Of a DNA stretch of 45,060 bases, positions 1 to 8,572 are shown one piece after another. Source of the DNA: Prosthecobacter debontii (GTDB lineage: Bacteria; Verrucomicrobiota; Verrucomicrobiia; Verrucomicrobiales; Verrucomicrobiaceae); the NCBI GenBank assembly GCA_945860295.1, contig CAMAQH010000032.1, positions 1 through 45,060 of the forward strand. Reading direction: 5' to 3'. Numbering within the stretch: the stretch's first letter is position 1; the number at the start of each line of letters is the position of its first letter. Below the pieces are notes generated by a model that was given only the letters and a program-made list of their open reading frames with translations, was not told the DNA's origin and ran no database searches. The position numbers and the translations under genes are program-made.

Positions 1-102
1 GAACTCTTCTGCGAGCTGGGGCACCGTTTTACCAAGATTGAAGAGATCAATGATCTGCGCTTTGAAATCACTGCTGTAACGTTTTCGGAGGGTTGTTTTC
101 AT
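1..102 (-). mobile_element. IS3/IS911-type transposase OrfA, 5' part only
   Basis: The minus strand from 102 to the window edge encodes 34 residues starting MKTTLRKRYSSDFKAQIIDL, continuing to a segment with GKTVPQLAEEF. This is the N-terminal helix-turn-helix of IS3-family OrfA proteins (R-x-Y-S-x-D/E-F-K signature). The gene runs off the left edge, so whether OrfA/OrfB are intact is not visible. The element end should lie around 110-131, where the sequence changes from the neighbouring broken TPM gene to the transposase leader; a TGTTGG motif read on the minus strand could be the terminal repeat. Confidence 0.75.
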
Positions 103-135
103 GCTGCTTATTCCCTTATCTCCTGGTCCAACATT

Positions 136-549
136 CTAGCGCACCTCAGGTTTCGTTTTGTCAGCCATCATGAGGCCGCTTTTTTGGATGAGCTGAAGCA
201 GCCTAGCTGTGGGATAGCGCCTCCAGATCTAAGGCGAAAACGAAAGGCTCAGCGCATCAGTGACCCGATCATAAGCGAGCAGAAAGGCTTCAGCATCACC
301 GCTCCAAGCTAGCCTGATCTCACGAGCTTGGTTTCTCAATGTCTGCCCAGCGCCAAGAAAGATGCCTGCTGAAAGCCACACGTCGCAGCCTAAATCCTTT
401 TTTAACACAGCCATCTCATCGGCAAGAAGTCGGCTTGAAGAATCGCTCAGAGCATGGGTGTCGTCCTGAATCCCATCAGCAGGCTGAGCCATGACCGATC
501 CAAGGCATAGCAGTGCCAGGAGAAGCTGGAGACAACGACAAAGACTTAT
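136..549 (-). pseudogene. Broken TPM-domain (YgcG-like) secreted protein gene
   Basis: From ATG at 492 the frame reads 87 residues to TAG at 229-231 and resembles the first half of a TPM domain (segments DEMAVLKKDLGCDVWLSAGI and IRLAWSGDAEAFLLAYDRV). Two things look broken. In the same frame after the TAG, translation continues IWRRYPTARLLQLIQKSG and then LMMADKTKPEVR up to TAG at 136-138, which matches the expected end of a TPM domain. Upstream of the ATG, the same frame encodes a hydrophobic signal-peptide core (LQLLLALLCLGSVMA) with no ATG, GTG or TTG before it. So both start and middle are damaged, and an IS3-type element lies immediately beyond. Readthrough, or a non-standard start such as the ATA at 547-549, cannot be excluded. 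Confidence 0.65.
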
Positions 550-607
550 GGGGATAAAGTGGCTTGAATCTCCGCAACCAACAACCGCAGTGACGCAACA
601 CCACGAT

Positions 608-646
608 CAAAAAAATACCCTGAGCCGGAAGGACCGGATCAGGGTG
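608..646 (-). terminator. Rho-independent terminator after rpsF
   Basis: Read on the minus strand, ACCCTGATCCGG pairs with CCGGCTCAGGGT around a short loop and is followed by ATTTTTTT. It lies about 30 bases after the rpsF stop and closes the prs-rplY-pth-rpsF run. Confidence 0.9.
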
Positions 647-677
647 AATTTTAGCAGGCTGTGAATCTAGACTAAAA

Positions 678-968
678 TCAGGCAATGATGCGCTGATAAT
701 ACTGCTGATAAACGTTCTCGTTGAGCTTGAGCTTGGAGCGCATGGATTCAAGGGCTGTGTTATCAGCTTCGATCTGGAAGTTCACGTAGTAACCGCTGGT
801 CACATGACGTGGGCTGAAAGGGAACTGGCGTTTGCCGAGATGGTCGATCTGCTCGAGTTTGGCACCGGAGGTCTCAAAGTCGCGGCTGATGCCGGCGACG
901 AGTTGTTCGACCGATTCTTCTTTGCCCTTCATATCGAGGACAATCATGGCTTCGTATTTGCGTTTCAT
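678..968 (-). CDS. rpsF: 30S ribosomal protein bS6
   Basis: This 96-residue protein is the usual size for bS6. It starts MKRKYEAMIVLD and contains the family's HLGKRQFPF region and a C-terminal YYQRIIA. It binds the central domain of 16S rRNA with bS18 at the platform of the small subunit. It is the last gene of a minus-strand run with pth, rplY and prs, 20 bases after pth. There is no obvious Shine-Dalgarno sequence before the ATG. The ssb/rpsR partners that often follow rpsF in other phyla are not present here: a terminator follows directly. Confidence 0.95.
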   Translation of the reverse strand: MKRKYEAMIVLDMKGKEESVEQLVAGISRDFETSGAKLEQIDHLGKRQFPFSPRHVTSGYYVNFQIEADNTALESMRSKLKLNENVYQQYYQRIIA

Positions 969-988
969 CTATGGTGCTGAGTTTTGGT

Positions 989-1606
989 TTAGAGTGATTC
1001 GTTTCGATTGAAGAGATTCATCGCCGCGCCAAGGCCAGATTGCAAGGAGCTGATCACGGCGTCTGCAGCTCGTTGGATGATGATTTGAAGAGTGGGCTTT
1101 TCATCGTCACTAAATTTCCCGAGCACATGGCCGACGAGTCGATCCCCATCGGGACGACCCGACTCGGTGGCGATGCCGAGCTTCAGGCGAGGAAAGGCAT
1201 CGGTGCCGAGGCTGCTGATGAGTGATTTCATACCATTGTGACCGCCGGCTGATCCTGCGAGTCTCAAACGTGTGCGCCCGAGAGTGAGATCGACATCATC
1301 ATAGATCACGAGTGTCTCAGTAGGCATGATTTTATAAAACTGGCTAAGACCTCTGACGCTGCGTCCACTGTCGTTCATATAGGTCTGCGGCTTCAACAGC
1401 CAGCCTCCTGGGAATTTAGCGACTTTGCCATGCCAGCTTTTCTCCTCGGTGAAGGAGATTTTCATTCTGCGTGCTAGTTCGTCAATGACCATGAATCCGA
1501 TGTTGTGACGAGTGTCGTGGTAGTCGAGTCCTGGGTTACCGAGTCCGACGATGAGCCTGGGGGCTACGCCGCCAGGGGCACTCGTGGATGGATCATCAGC
1601 GGGCAC
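989..1606 (-). CDS. pth: Peptidyl-tRNA hydrolase
   Basis: The enzyme releases tRNA from peptidyl-tRNA that drops off ribosomes. The N-terminal LIVGLGNPG and DTRHNIGF signatures (around residues 18-39) carry the family's Asn and catalytic His; later MNDSGRSVRG and IYDDVDLTLGRTRLR plus AGGHNGMKS are the other conserved blocks. The length of 205 residues is normal. The called start is GTG at 1606 and adds about 15 residues before the conserved core; no better in-frame start with a ribosome binding site is visible. It sits between rplY and rpsF on the same strand, a common arrangement in bacteria. Confidence 0.93.
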   Translation of the reverse strand: MPADDPSTSAPGGVAPRLIVGLGNPGLDYHDTRHNIGFMVIDELARRMKISFTEEKSWHGKVAKFPGGWLLKPQTYMNDSGRSVRGLSQFYKIMPTETLVIYDDVDLTLGRTRLRLAGSAGGHNGMKSLISSLGTDAFPRLKLGIATESGRPDGDRLVGHVLGKFSDDEKPTLQIIIQRAADAVISSLQSGLGAAMNLFNRNESL

Positions 1607-1639
1607 CTCAGGCGGCAGGAGTCAGACTGCAAAGACGGT

Positions 1640-2314
1640 CTATTTTTTAGCGGCCGGCTTGGCCGCAGGGGCGGCGGCCTTAGCGGGAGCAGCACCCGCT
1701 TTTGAAGTAGCTTTGGCATCTGCGGCTCCTTTAACCGCGGGCTCTGGCTCAGCTTCAACCTTTGGCTCGACACACATGAGCAATACCACGTCGGCAGCAA
1801 GCTTGGCGCGCACACCTTCAGGTAGCTTTACTTCACCCACATGGATTGAATCACCCACATTAAGAGCAGATACATCGACGCTGATGCGCTCTGGGAGATC
1901 TTTCGGCAAGCAGCGGACTTCAAGCTCGTGATGGATGGCTTCAACCAGACCACCATGCTTCACACCAGCGGCTTCGCCAACCATGTCCACAGGCACTTTG
2001 GCGTGAATTTCTTCATCCATGGCGATTGCATGGAAATCGACATGCAGGATGCCACCTTTAAGATGGTCATGCTGGACTTGCTGCACGAGGGCGAGTTGCT
2101 CACCCTTATCCAGCTTCAGGCTGACCAGGATGTTATCCGAGGCGCTGTTCTGGAGGATTTTGGTGAAAATTTTAGCATCCACTTGGACGTTTGAAACAGT
2201 CACTTTGCGGCCATAGACCACTGCGGGGATGCTGCCTGCTTTACGCAGACGTTTAACAGATGCGGTGCCTTCGCTAGAGCGAGTTTGAGCGGTGAGATCG
2301 AGAATTTTAGCCAT
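1640..2314 (-). CDS. rplY: 50S ribosomal protein bL25 (CTC/TL5 type)
   Basis: This 224-residue long-form bL25 binds 5S rRNA. The N-terminal domain contains R-S-S-E-G-T-A-S-V-K-R-L-R-K-A-G-SIPAVVYGR; the C-terminal TL5 domain follows (HVDFHAIAMDEEIHAKVPV, then LEVRCLPKDLPERISVDVS). I chose ATG at 2314 rather than the upstream ATG at 2389, because an AGGAGA lies 10-15 bases upstream and the family begins here; the longer version would also overlap prs. The last 35 residues are a low-complexity Ala/Pro/Lys tail. Order prs-rplY-pth is widely conserved. Confidence 0.93.
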   Translation of the reverse strand: MAKILDLTAQTRSSEGTASVKRLRKAGSIPAVVYGRKVTVSNVQVDAKIFTKILQNSASDNILVSLKLDKGEQLALVQQVQHDHLKGGILHVDFHAIAMDEEIHAKVPVDMVGEAAGVKHGGLVEAIHHELEVRCLPKDLPERISVDVSALNVGDSIHVGEVKLPEGVRAKLAADVVLLMCVEPKVEAEPEPAVKGAADAKATSKAGAAPAKAAAPAAKPAAKK

Positions 2315-2378
2315 GGTCCGTGAGTTCTCCTGAACAGTTAAATTAGAGGAAAAGGGCCGCGAGAATACACGCCCTAAA

Positions 2379-3311
2379 TTAGATGTCAAAGAGAGATGTC
2401 ACAGACTCGTTGTCGTGGATGCGGCGAATGGCCTGAGCGAGCAGCGGTGAAATGTCGAGTGTCGTCACCTTGTCCCCATGGGCTTGGGGCACGGAGTTGG
2501 TGGCAAAGAGCTCAATGATTGGAGATTTTGCGATGCGACTGCGGCCTTTTTCACCCAGGACGCCGTGAGAAACTCCAGCGTAAATGTTTTTGGCGCCATG
2601 CTTTAAAAGCAGATCTGCGGCGGCGGTGAGTGTGCCTGCAGTCTCAGTCAAGTCATCGACCAGCAAGACATTCTTACCATCGACATCACCAATGACATTC
2701 AAGGCTTCGACCTCATCAGCGCTCACGCGATTTTTGGCGACGATGGCCATCGGCGCTTTGAGCGCTTTGGCATAAGCGTGGGTCATTTTGATGCCGCCCA
2801 CGTCTGGCGAGACAACGACTAGATCCTCAATGTTGCGCTCCCTAATGGCTTTCATCAGCACTGGGCCTGCATAAAGATGATCCACAGGGATATCGAAGAA
2901 GCCCTGAATCTGTCCTGCATGCAGATCCATCGTCAGCACGCGATTCACGCCGCTGGCCACCAGTAAGTTGGCGACTAGCTTGGCAGTGATCGGCACGCGT
3001 GGGCGATCTTTGCGATCCTGGCGAGCATAGCCGTAAAATGGCAGCACGGCGGTGATGCGATGAGCGCTGGCACGCTTCACGGCGTCCACCATGATGAGCA
3101 TCTCCATAAGGTTTTGATTCGTGGGCGGACACGTAGGCTGAACAATGAAGATGTCACGACCGCGAATGTTTTCCTGGATCTGCACAAAGGTCTCCCCGTC
3201 CGGAAAGGTCGTCACCTCAGTCGCGCAAAGATTAATGCCGAGGTTTTTGCAGATGAGATGTGCTAGTTCGGGGTGAGCCGTGCCGCTGAGAACCTTCAGT
3301 GTGTCTTTCAT
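2379..3311 (-). CDS. prs: Ribose-phosphate pyrophosphokinase
   Basis: The enzyme makes PRPP from ribose 5-phosphate and ATP for nucleotide, His and Trp synthesis. Visible motifs are FPDGETFVQI, RQDRKDRPR (ATP-binding flexible loop), the catalytic MDLHAGQIQGFFDIP with DHLYAGPV, and the PRPP-binding loop VLLVDDLTETAGTL. The length of 310 residues is typical. The family usually has D-D-M/I-x-D-T-A-G-T in the PRPP loop; here L-T-E-T-A-G is a mild variant. It is the first gene of the minus-strand run and is divergent from the glycosidase/glycosyltransferase gene, so the promoters of both should lie in 3312-3461. Confidence 0.95.
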   Translation of the reverse strand: MKDTLKVLSGTAHPELAHLICKNLGINLCATEVTTFPDGETFVQIQENIRGRDIFIVQPTCPPTNQNLMEMLIMVDAVKRASAHRITAVLPFYGYARQDRKDRPRVPITAKLVANLLVASGVNRVLTMDLHAGQIQGFFDIPVDHLYAGPVLMKAIRERNIEDLVVVSPDVGGIKMTHAYAKALKAPMAIVAKNRVSADEVEALNVIGDVDGKNVLLVDDLTETAGTLTAAADLLLKHGAKNIYAGVSHGVLGEKGRSRIAKSPIIELFATNSVPQAHGDKVTTLDISPLLAQAIRRIHDNESVTSLFDI

Positions 3312-3461
3312 GGGGGGCGGAAATTGGCGAGACTGTCACACAAATCAACCAGTGCTCTTCGATGGCTAACAAAAGCTCGGCGTCTGCTGCTTGCGTCCCC
3401 TGCCCTGCCACTGCATCTCTGGCCTCAACGCCGCCGAATGATTCCTTGCTCCTCCACATTC

Positions 3462-5846
3462 ATGACTGAGTCCATCGCGGACACACGGCTGCGAGTGGAT
3501 GGAAAGTTTTTACGGCAGGGTGCGACGAAGGTTTTCCTGCGTGGAATCAGCTATGGGCCCTTCAAAACGAACTCGCGTGGTGAGCCATGGCCGGAAGACA
3601 AACGGCTGATCGCTGATCTTGACGACATTCACGGACGAGGCTTCAACACGCTGCGCCTCTACACTCCGCCAAGCGCTGCTCTACTATCAATTGCAGAGCG
3701 GCTTAATATAATGCTGATCGTGGGCATTCCGTGGACTGACCATTTGGACTTTCTGCGGAATCATGATCAAAAGCAGCAAATCATTGAAGCTGTCGAAACT
3801 GTGGTCACAAGGCTGCGTGACCATAGATGTGTCGTGGCTTTTTTTGTCGGCAATGAGATCGAAAAAACTCTCGTACGTTGGATGGTGCCGCGACGAGTAC
3901 AGCATTTTTTAGAGCAACTCATCGCCAAAGGTAAGAGTTGTGCGCCGAACCAACTCTTCAGCTACGCAACTTATCCGAGCACGGAATACCTGATCCCACG
4001 CAACGCTGATTTCCTGGCAGTGAATGTTTATTTGGAGCAGCCAGATGCACTCGCCGCCTATCTTCAACGGCTGCAAAATCTAGCTGGAAACAAGCCGCTA
4101 CTCATCACCGAGTTCGGTCTGGATGTGGCCACGCATGGTGAACAGGCTCAGTCAGAGGCCATGCTTTGGTTTGAGCAAACTTGCCACCGCGCTGCGGTCG
4201 CGGGCACAGTTTGGTTCAGCTACACCGACGAGTGGTTTCAGGGTGAGGTGGAGGTGACGCAGTGGAAATTTGGAATCGTGGATGCTGAGCGGCGCGCGCG
4301 CCCGAGTGCGCTTCTTTTAGCACCCATCACTGAGTCCGCCAAAGTCCAACCACGCTTCTCAGTCATCGTCTGCACCTTCAATGGCTCAGCCACTTTGCGC
4401 ACCTGCCTTGCGTCGCTGCAAAGCCTTCGCTACCGAGATTATGAGGTGCTTGTGATTGATGATGGCTCCGCGCAAGACATCGCCAGCATTACCCGCGACT
4501 TCACGAGCGTTCGCTATCTGCGGCAAGAGCACGCGGGATTGAGTGTCGCGAGAAATCTCGGTGCCGCACAGGCCACGGGAGAGATCATCGCCTACACCGA
4601 CGACGACTGCATCGCTGACGAAGACTGGCTCAGCCATCTCGCCTCAGGATTCAATGATCCACGCTGGGTGGCCTGCGGCGGACCCAACATCCCACCACCG
4701 CCGCGCAACAGAACTGAGGCCATCGTCGCCGCCGCACCCGGTGCCCCCGCGCATGTGCTGCTGAGCGACATCGAGGCCGAGCATTTGCCTGGCTGTAATC
4801 TCGCCATCCGCAAAAGCGCGCTTGATTCCATCGGCGGCTTCCGCGCGCTGTATCGTGTCGCGGGTGATGACGTGGACATTTGCTGGCGGCTACGTGAAGC
4901 CGGTGGGCACCTGCATTTCCTGCCAGGAGCCATGGTCTGGCATCACCGGCGCTACACCGTGCGCGGTTATCTGCGGCAGCAGAGCGGCTACGGATATGCC
5001 GAGGCGCTGCTGATGAAAGAGCACCCGCAGCGCTTTGGACCCATCGGCGGTGCGCGCTGGCGTGGCGCGATCTATGGCGATCTACCGCCTTCTGCCGATC
5101 CCGCCGAGGGCACCATTTTCCACGGCCCCTTTGGCAACGGTCTCTTCCAGGGCATCTACCAGCACTCTCACCGCTGCCCGCTGGACTGGCTCAGCGGTGT
5201 GCTTTGGGTAGCGCTTTGCATCGTCTCTCTACTTCTCGGTTGGCAAAAAATTGCCGTGGTCGTTTTCGCTCTGTCAGGCATCGCCGCCCTGTGCCGACTG
5301 CAGTATCTAGCCGCACCACCTCATGCCCTTTCCATCGCCGATAAGTTGAGACTCCTCAGCCTCTGCTGGTTGCAGCCCATGCTTCGTGAATTGGCACGTC
5401 TGAAAGGTATGATCAGCCTCGGCGCGCGCCCAAGTTGGCAGCCCACATTGCGTGAAGTCTTCGAGCCTGCCAAGCTCACCCGATGGAGCATCACGCTCGG
5501 CGAATGGGCTTTTTGGAGTGAAGATGGCGTGGGACGGGATGTACTCTTGGAAAGCTTATTCAAAACCGCCAAGCAAGGCGTGATAGGCGATGATGGATGG
5601 AGCAGGTTTGATTTGGAGACACCCGCCTATTCCTGGTTTTCAAAAGCCATTCTCACCGCCACCGAGTATCACAAACAGAATGCCCGCCTCACACGAGTCC
5701 GCTGCATGGTGCGCGTCCGCCCGCTCTGGGCGCTTATCTTTGGACCCATCATTCTGCTCCTGCTCGGTTTCATTCATTACCAGCTCCGCACCTGGATTTA
5801 TAAGGCCACCAAAGAAAGCGGACTGACGCTTATAAAGGATAGCTAA
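3462..5846 (+). CDS. Glycosidase-like TIM barrel fused to GT2 glycosyltransferase, membrane-anchored
   Basis: This 794-residue protein has two enzyme-like modules. Residues 8-285 resemble a GH2/GH5-type TIM barrel: FLRGISYGPF at the start, GNEIE (Glu132, acid/base candidate), ITEFG (Glu217, nucleophile candidate) and a late TVWFSYTDEWF strand. Residues 297-560 are a family-2 glycosyltransferase: FSVIVCTFNGS, DDG (333-335), YTDDDC (378-383) and GDDVDICWRLREAGG. Hydrophobic segments follow (WLSGVLWVALCIVSLLLGW, then VVVFALSGIAALC), with another near the C terminus (LIFGPIILLLLGF). I chose ATG 3462 because an earlier start at 3273 would read into the divergent prs gene. A role in making and trimming a surface polysaccharide is inference; substrates are unknown. 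It stands alone, with no other envelope genes next to it. Confidence 0.8.
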   Translation: MTESIADTRLRVDGKFLRQGATKVFLRGISYGPFKTNSRGEPWPEDKRLIADLDDIHGRGFNTLRLYTPPSAALLSIAERLNIMLIVGIPWTDHLDFLRNHDQKQQIIEAVETVVTRLRDHRCVVAFFVGNEIEKTLVRWMVPRRVQHFLEQLIAKGKSCAPNQLFSYATYPSTEYLIPRNADFLAVNVYLEQPDALAAYLQRLQNLAGNKPLLITEFGLDVATHGEQAQSEAMLWFEQTCHRAAVAGTVWFSYTDEWFQGEVEVTQWKFGIVDAERRARPSALLLAPITESAKVQPRFSVIVCTFNGSATLRTCLASLQSLRYRDYEVLVIDDGSAQDIASITRDFTSVRYLRQEHAGLSVARNLGAAQATGEIIAYTDDDCIADEDWLSHLASGFNDPRWVACGGPNIPPPPRNRTEAIVAAAPGAPAHVLLSDIEAEHLPGCNLAIRKSALDSIGGFRALYRVAGDDVDICWRLREAGGHLHFLPGAMVWHHRRYTVRGYLRQQSGYGYAEALLMKEHPQRFGPIGGARWRGAIYGDLPPSADPAEGTIFHGPFGNGLFQGIYQHSHRCPLDWLSGVLWVALCIVSLLLGWQKIAVVVFALSGIAALCRLQYLAAPPHALSIADKLRLLSLCWLQPMLRELARLKGMISLGARPSWQPTLREVFEPAKLTRWSITLGEWAFWSEDGVGRDVLLESLFKTAKQGVIGDDGWSRFDLETPAYSWFSKAILTATEYHKQNARLTRVRCMVRVRPLWALIFGPIILLLLGFIHYQLRTWIYKATKESGLTLIKDS

Positions 5847-5966
5847 ATGACCGTCAGCAGAGATCAGCCCTCAACTGAAGACTTACTGCATTCCACATTC
5901 ACAATTGAGAACGGCTCGGCTTACTGCGGTCATTTTTATCTTGTCACCTTGGAAGATGGCTACTAA
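5847..5966 (+). CDS. Possible 39-residue ORF
   Basis: An ATG directly follows the stop of the fusion gene (TAAATG) and opens a 39-residue frame ending EDGY. I do not recognise it; it has no membrane segment or motif. ATGACCG at its start and CGGTCAT inside are inverted copies, so the open frame may just cover a weak structure. The rest of 5967-6060, up to the transporter start, shows no further feature. Confidence 0.2.
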   Translation: MTVSRDQPSTEDLLHSTFTIENGSAYCGHFYLVTLEDGY

Positions 5967-6060
5967 AACCAGCCTCGCTCATCGAAATTCCGTCCCCGAC
6001 GGCAACGACTGACGCAGTTCATCCCATCCCAAATCCAACCTACCAACCAACAGATCATCT

Positions 6061-7626
6061 ATGAGTGAAAATAATCGAATGCGCCTCCTCTGGGCCGGCT
6101 TCATGGCCATCCTCGCCGCTGGTGTCGGCTTTGCCATCCGTGGCGGCATCTTTGACAACTGGGCCAAGGAATTTGGCTTCACTGGCGCACAGCTGGGTGC
6201 CATCGGAGGCATGGGCTTCAACGGCTTTTGTTTCGGCATCATCCTTGGCGGCATCGTTGTGGACAAGATTGGCTATGGCAAACTGGTCGTTCTCGCCTTC
6301 CTCTTGCATGTCGTATCGGCTTTGATCACCTTCACGGCCAACGCTGGCAATGCTTATATGATTCTTTCCCTCGGCATGTTCATTTTTGCCTTTGCCAATG
6401 GGACGCTGGAAGCCGTCGCCAATCCGCTCGTCGCCACACTCTTCCCCGAGAACCGTACTCACTATCTCAATATTCTGCACGCCTCATGGCCAGCAGGGAT
6501 GGTGATCGGTGTGATCATCGGTTGGTTTCTTGATGACAAGATGAACATCGACTGGCGCATCCAGCTCGCTCTTTACCTCATCCCGACTGTTCTTTATGGC
6601 ATCATGTTCATGGGCCAGAAGTTTCCTAAATCCGAAGCCTCGGCAACGGGTGCCAGCCTCGGCTCCATGTTCAAAGATGTCGGCCTCCTCGGCGGCGCGG
6701 TCATCTGCTTCCTCCTGAGCTACTTCTTTGCAGATTTCTTCAAGAGCGTGATCGGTATCGACGGCGACACAGCCAAGATCATCGGTTGGGTGATTGCCGG
6801 CGTGCTGCTCATCGCAGTAGGCTGGGTCACCAAGTTTTCACTCGGCTCCATTGTGCTTTTCGTTCTCTTCGTCACCCACGCCATTGTTGGTGCGGTTGAA
6901 TTGGGCACTGACGGCTGGATTCAGAACATCACCGGCAACCTCTTCACACCAGAGCAAGGCAAGGTGCTGTTCCTCTGGACTTCAGCCATCATGTTCGGAC
7001 TGCGCTTCTGCGCCCACTTCATTGAAAAGACCCTCAAGCTTTCGCCCATCGGCCTATTGATGGTTTGCTCCGTCCTGGCCTGCGTCGGCCTCACTCTTGC
7101 CAGCAGCATGAACACTTTCCCCCTCGCACTGATCGCTCTCGGGATTTATGCGTTTGGTAAGACCTTCTTCTGGCCTACCATGCTTGCTGTCGCCTCTGAC
7201 CGCTATCCGCGCACAGGCGCCGTAGCGATCTCCATCATGGGTGGCATCGGCATGTTGTCCGCAGGCATCATCGGCGGCCCTGGTCTCGGCTACTGCAAAG
7301 ATCGCTTCTCGGGTGAGGCACTGAACACAGCCAATCCAGCTCTCTACGCAACGTACAAAGCCGAAGCTTCGAGTAAATTCCTCAACATCGCCTCTACCGC
7401 AGCGACTGGCTTGGACGGCAAGAAACTGGCTGCTGCAAAAGAAGCCAAGGAAAAGACAGCTGACCAAAAAGCAGTCGTCGATGCCGATCAACAAGGCGAC
7501 CGCAAGACACTTAAATTCGACAGCTACCTCCCAGCCGCCATGGCTGCGATTTACCTGCTACTCCTCCTCTACTTCAAGAGCATCGGTGGTTATCGTGCTT
7601 TGAAGATCGAAGAACAGGCAGCGTAA
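6061..7626 (+). CDS. MFS transporter, fucose-permease (FucP)-like
   Basis: This is a 521-residue inner-membrane permease of the major facilitator superfamily. It has about 12 hydrophobic segments, starting [34 protein letters not shown] is the loop 2-3 signature and [17 protein letters not shown] resembles the FucP/sugar-H+ symporter subgroup. The likely substrate is a sugar or sugar derivative, but this cannot be fixed from sequence alone. A roughly 85-residue hydrophilic loop rich in Lys/Ala (around residues 420-500) separates the last two membrane segments, which is long for the family. No sugar-catabolic genes are adjacent. A hairpin terminator follows. Confidence 0.8.
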   Translation: MSENNRMRLLWAGFMAILAAGVGFAIRGGIFDNWAKEFGFTGAQLGAIGGMGFNGFCFGIILGGIVVDKIGYGKLVVLAFLLHVVSALITFTANAGNAYMILSLGMFIFAFANGTLEAVANPLVATLFPENRTHYLNILHASWPAGMVIGVIIGWFLDDKMNIDWRIQLALYLIPTVLYGIMFMGQKFPKSEASATGASLGSMFKDVGLLGGAVICFLLSYFFADFFKSVIGIDGDTAKIIGWVIAGVLLIAVGWVTKFSLGSIVLFVLFVTHAIVGAVELGTDGWIQNITGNLFTPEQGKVLFLWTSAIMFGLRFCAHFIEKTLKLSPIGLLMVCSVLACVGLTLASSMNTFPLALIALGIYAFGKTFFWPTMLAVASDRYPRTGAVAISIMGGIGMLSAGIIGGPGLGYCKDRFSGEALNTANPALYATYKAEASSKFLNIASTAATGLDGKKLAAAKEAKEKTADQKAVVDADQQGDRKTLKFDSYLPAAMAAIYLLLLLYFKSIGGYRALKIEEQAA

Positions 7627-7647
7627 TCCACGCAAGACTCAAACCAC

Positions 7648-7680
7648 ACGGCGTCCTGGGCAACCAGGGCGCCGTTTCCA
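7648..7680 (+). terminator. Probable terminator after the MFS gene
   Basis: ACGGCGTCCTGG pairs with CCAGGGCGCCGT around a GCAA loop (7648-7675), followed by TTTCCATT. The stem is strong and the T-run weak. Confidence 0.6.
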
Positions 7681-7732
7681 TTACACCTCTTGCCATTCGT
7701 CATTCGACATTCCAGCATCCGCATTCCCCATC

Positions 7733-7957
7733 ATGCCCACTTACGTTTACGAAACCATTCCCCAGTTTGAAGGCGACACGCCGAAGCGCTTCGAGATCCG
7801 CCAGAGTATGAAAGACAATGCGCTGTCCCAGCATCCTGACAGCGGCCAGCCCGTGCGCCGCATCCCCATCGGCGGCACAGGTGTCATGGGTGGCAGCTCC
7901 AGTGCAGCATCGTCATCATCTGGCAGCTCATGCGGCACGGGATGCGGCTGTCATTAA
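7733..7957 (+). CDS. FmdB-like small protein lacking the zinc knuckle
   Basis: This 74-residue protein starts MPTYVYET, the FmdB/CxxC_CXXC_SSSS opening, and ends in a Ser/Gly stretch like those relatives. Family members normally carry two CxxC pairs that bind zinc. Here the positions between residues 8 and 45 have no cysteine; instead IPQFEGDTPKRFEIRQSMKD replaces them. The only cysteines lie in the tail (SSCGTGCGCH). So the fold may be kept without the metal site, or metal binding may have moved to the tail. Function is unknown. It lies in a plus-strand run but 107 bases after the transporter, behind a terminator. Confidence 0.7.
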   Translation: MPTYVYETIPQFEGDTPKRFEIRQSMKDNALSQHPDSGQPVRRIPIGGTGVMGGSSSAASSSSGSSCGTGCGCH

Positions 7958-8095
7958 GTCAGCCAATCAGAGTCTAAAAAATCACCAAAACCGGATTCAA
8001 AGCGTGACAATCCGAGTGTATCTCGGGTATTAGAAAGCAGCCTTTGGAAATTTTTCACCCGAGGGCACCCGAAACTCAAACACACCCCTCCGCTC

Positions 8096-8455
8096 ATGAA
8101 AAAAATTGTTACCCTACTCACCCTTACTGTGACATGCGTCGGACTCTACGCTGCTGATGCCACCAAGCGCGAAATCGACGTCGTGATGAAAGAAGCCATG
8201 AAAGGCGATACCAGTCTGCACAAAAAAGTGGCCACTGGTAAAGGCACCCCTGAAGATGCCGCCAAGCTGCTCGACTACGTCAAGTCACTGCCCGCCGAAT
8301 CACCGCCTGAAGGCGATGCCGCGAGTTGGAAATCCAAGACTGCCAAGCTAATCGAAGCCGCCCAGGCGGTGGCCGATGGCAAGCCAGGTGCCACCCAATT
8401 GCTCCAAACAGCCGGCAACTGCAAAGCCTGCCACAGCGAACATAAAGGCAAGTAG
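8096..8455 (+). CDS. Small secreted monoheme cytochrome c
   Basis: This is a 119-residue protein with a signal peptide (MKKIVTLLTLTVTCVGLYAA, cleavage near residue 20) and one heme-binding motif, CKACH, at residues 109-113 next to the C terminus. The region between is predicted helical by eye, with repeated Ala/Lys/Glu. A heme motif at the very end of a helical protein recalls c'-type or cytochrome c556-like four-helix bundles. It should be periplasmic. Its electron partners are not evident; the next gene encodes an unknown membrane protein 117 bases downstream. It may be a single-electron shuttle or a gas/redox sensor. Confidence 0.75.
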   Translation: MKKIVTLLTLTVTCVGLYAADATKREIDVVMKEAMKGDTSLHKKVATGKGTPEDAAKLLDYVKSLPAESPPEGDAASWKSKTAKLIEAAQAVADGKPGATQLLQTAGNCKACHSEHKGK

Positions 8456-8572
8456 CGGATGCAAAGAACCGCTAGAGGATGAGGACTGAAATTAAGAGTA
8501 GGATTCCAAGCATCACATTCTGACTTTATCTTTTCAGACCTCATCCATCAGCTCTCTTCTTTGATACTTTCT

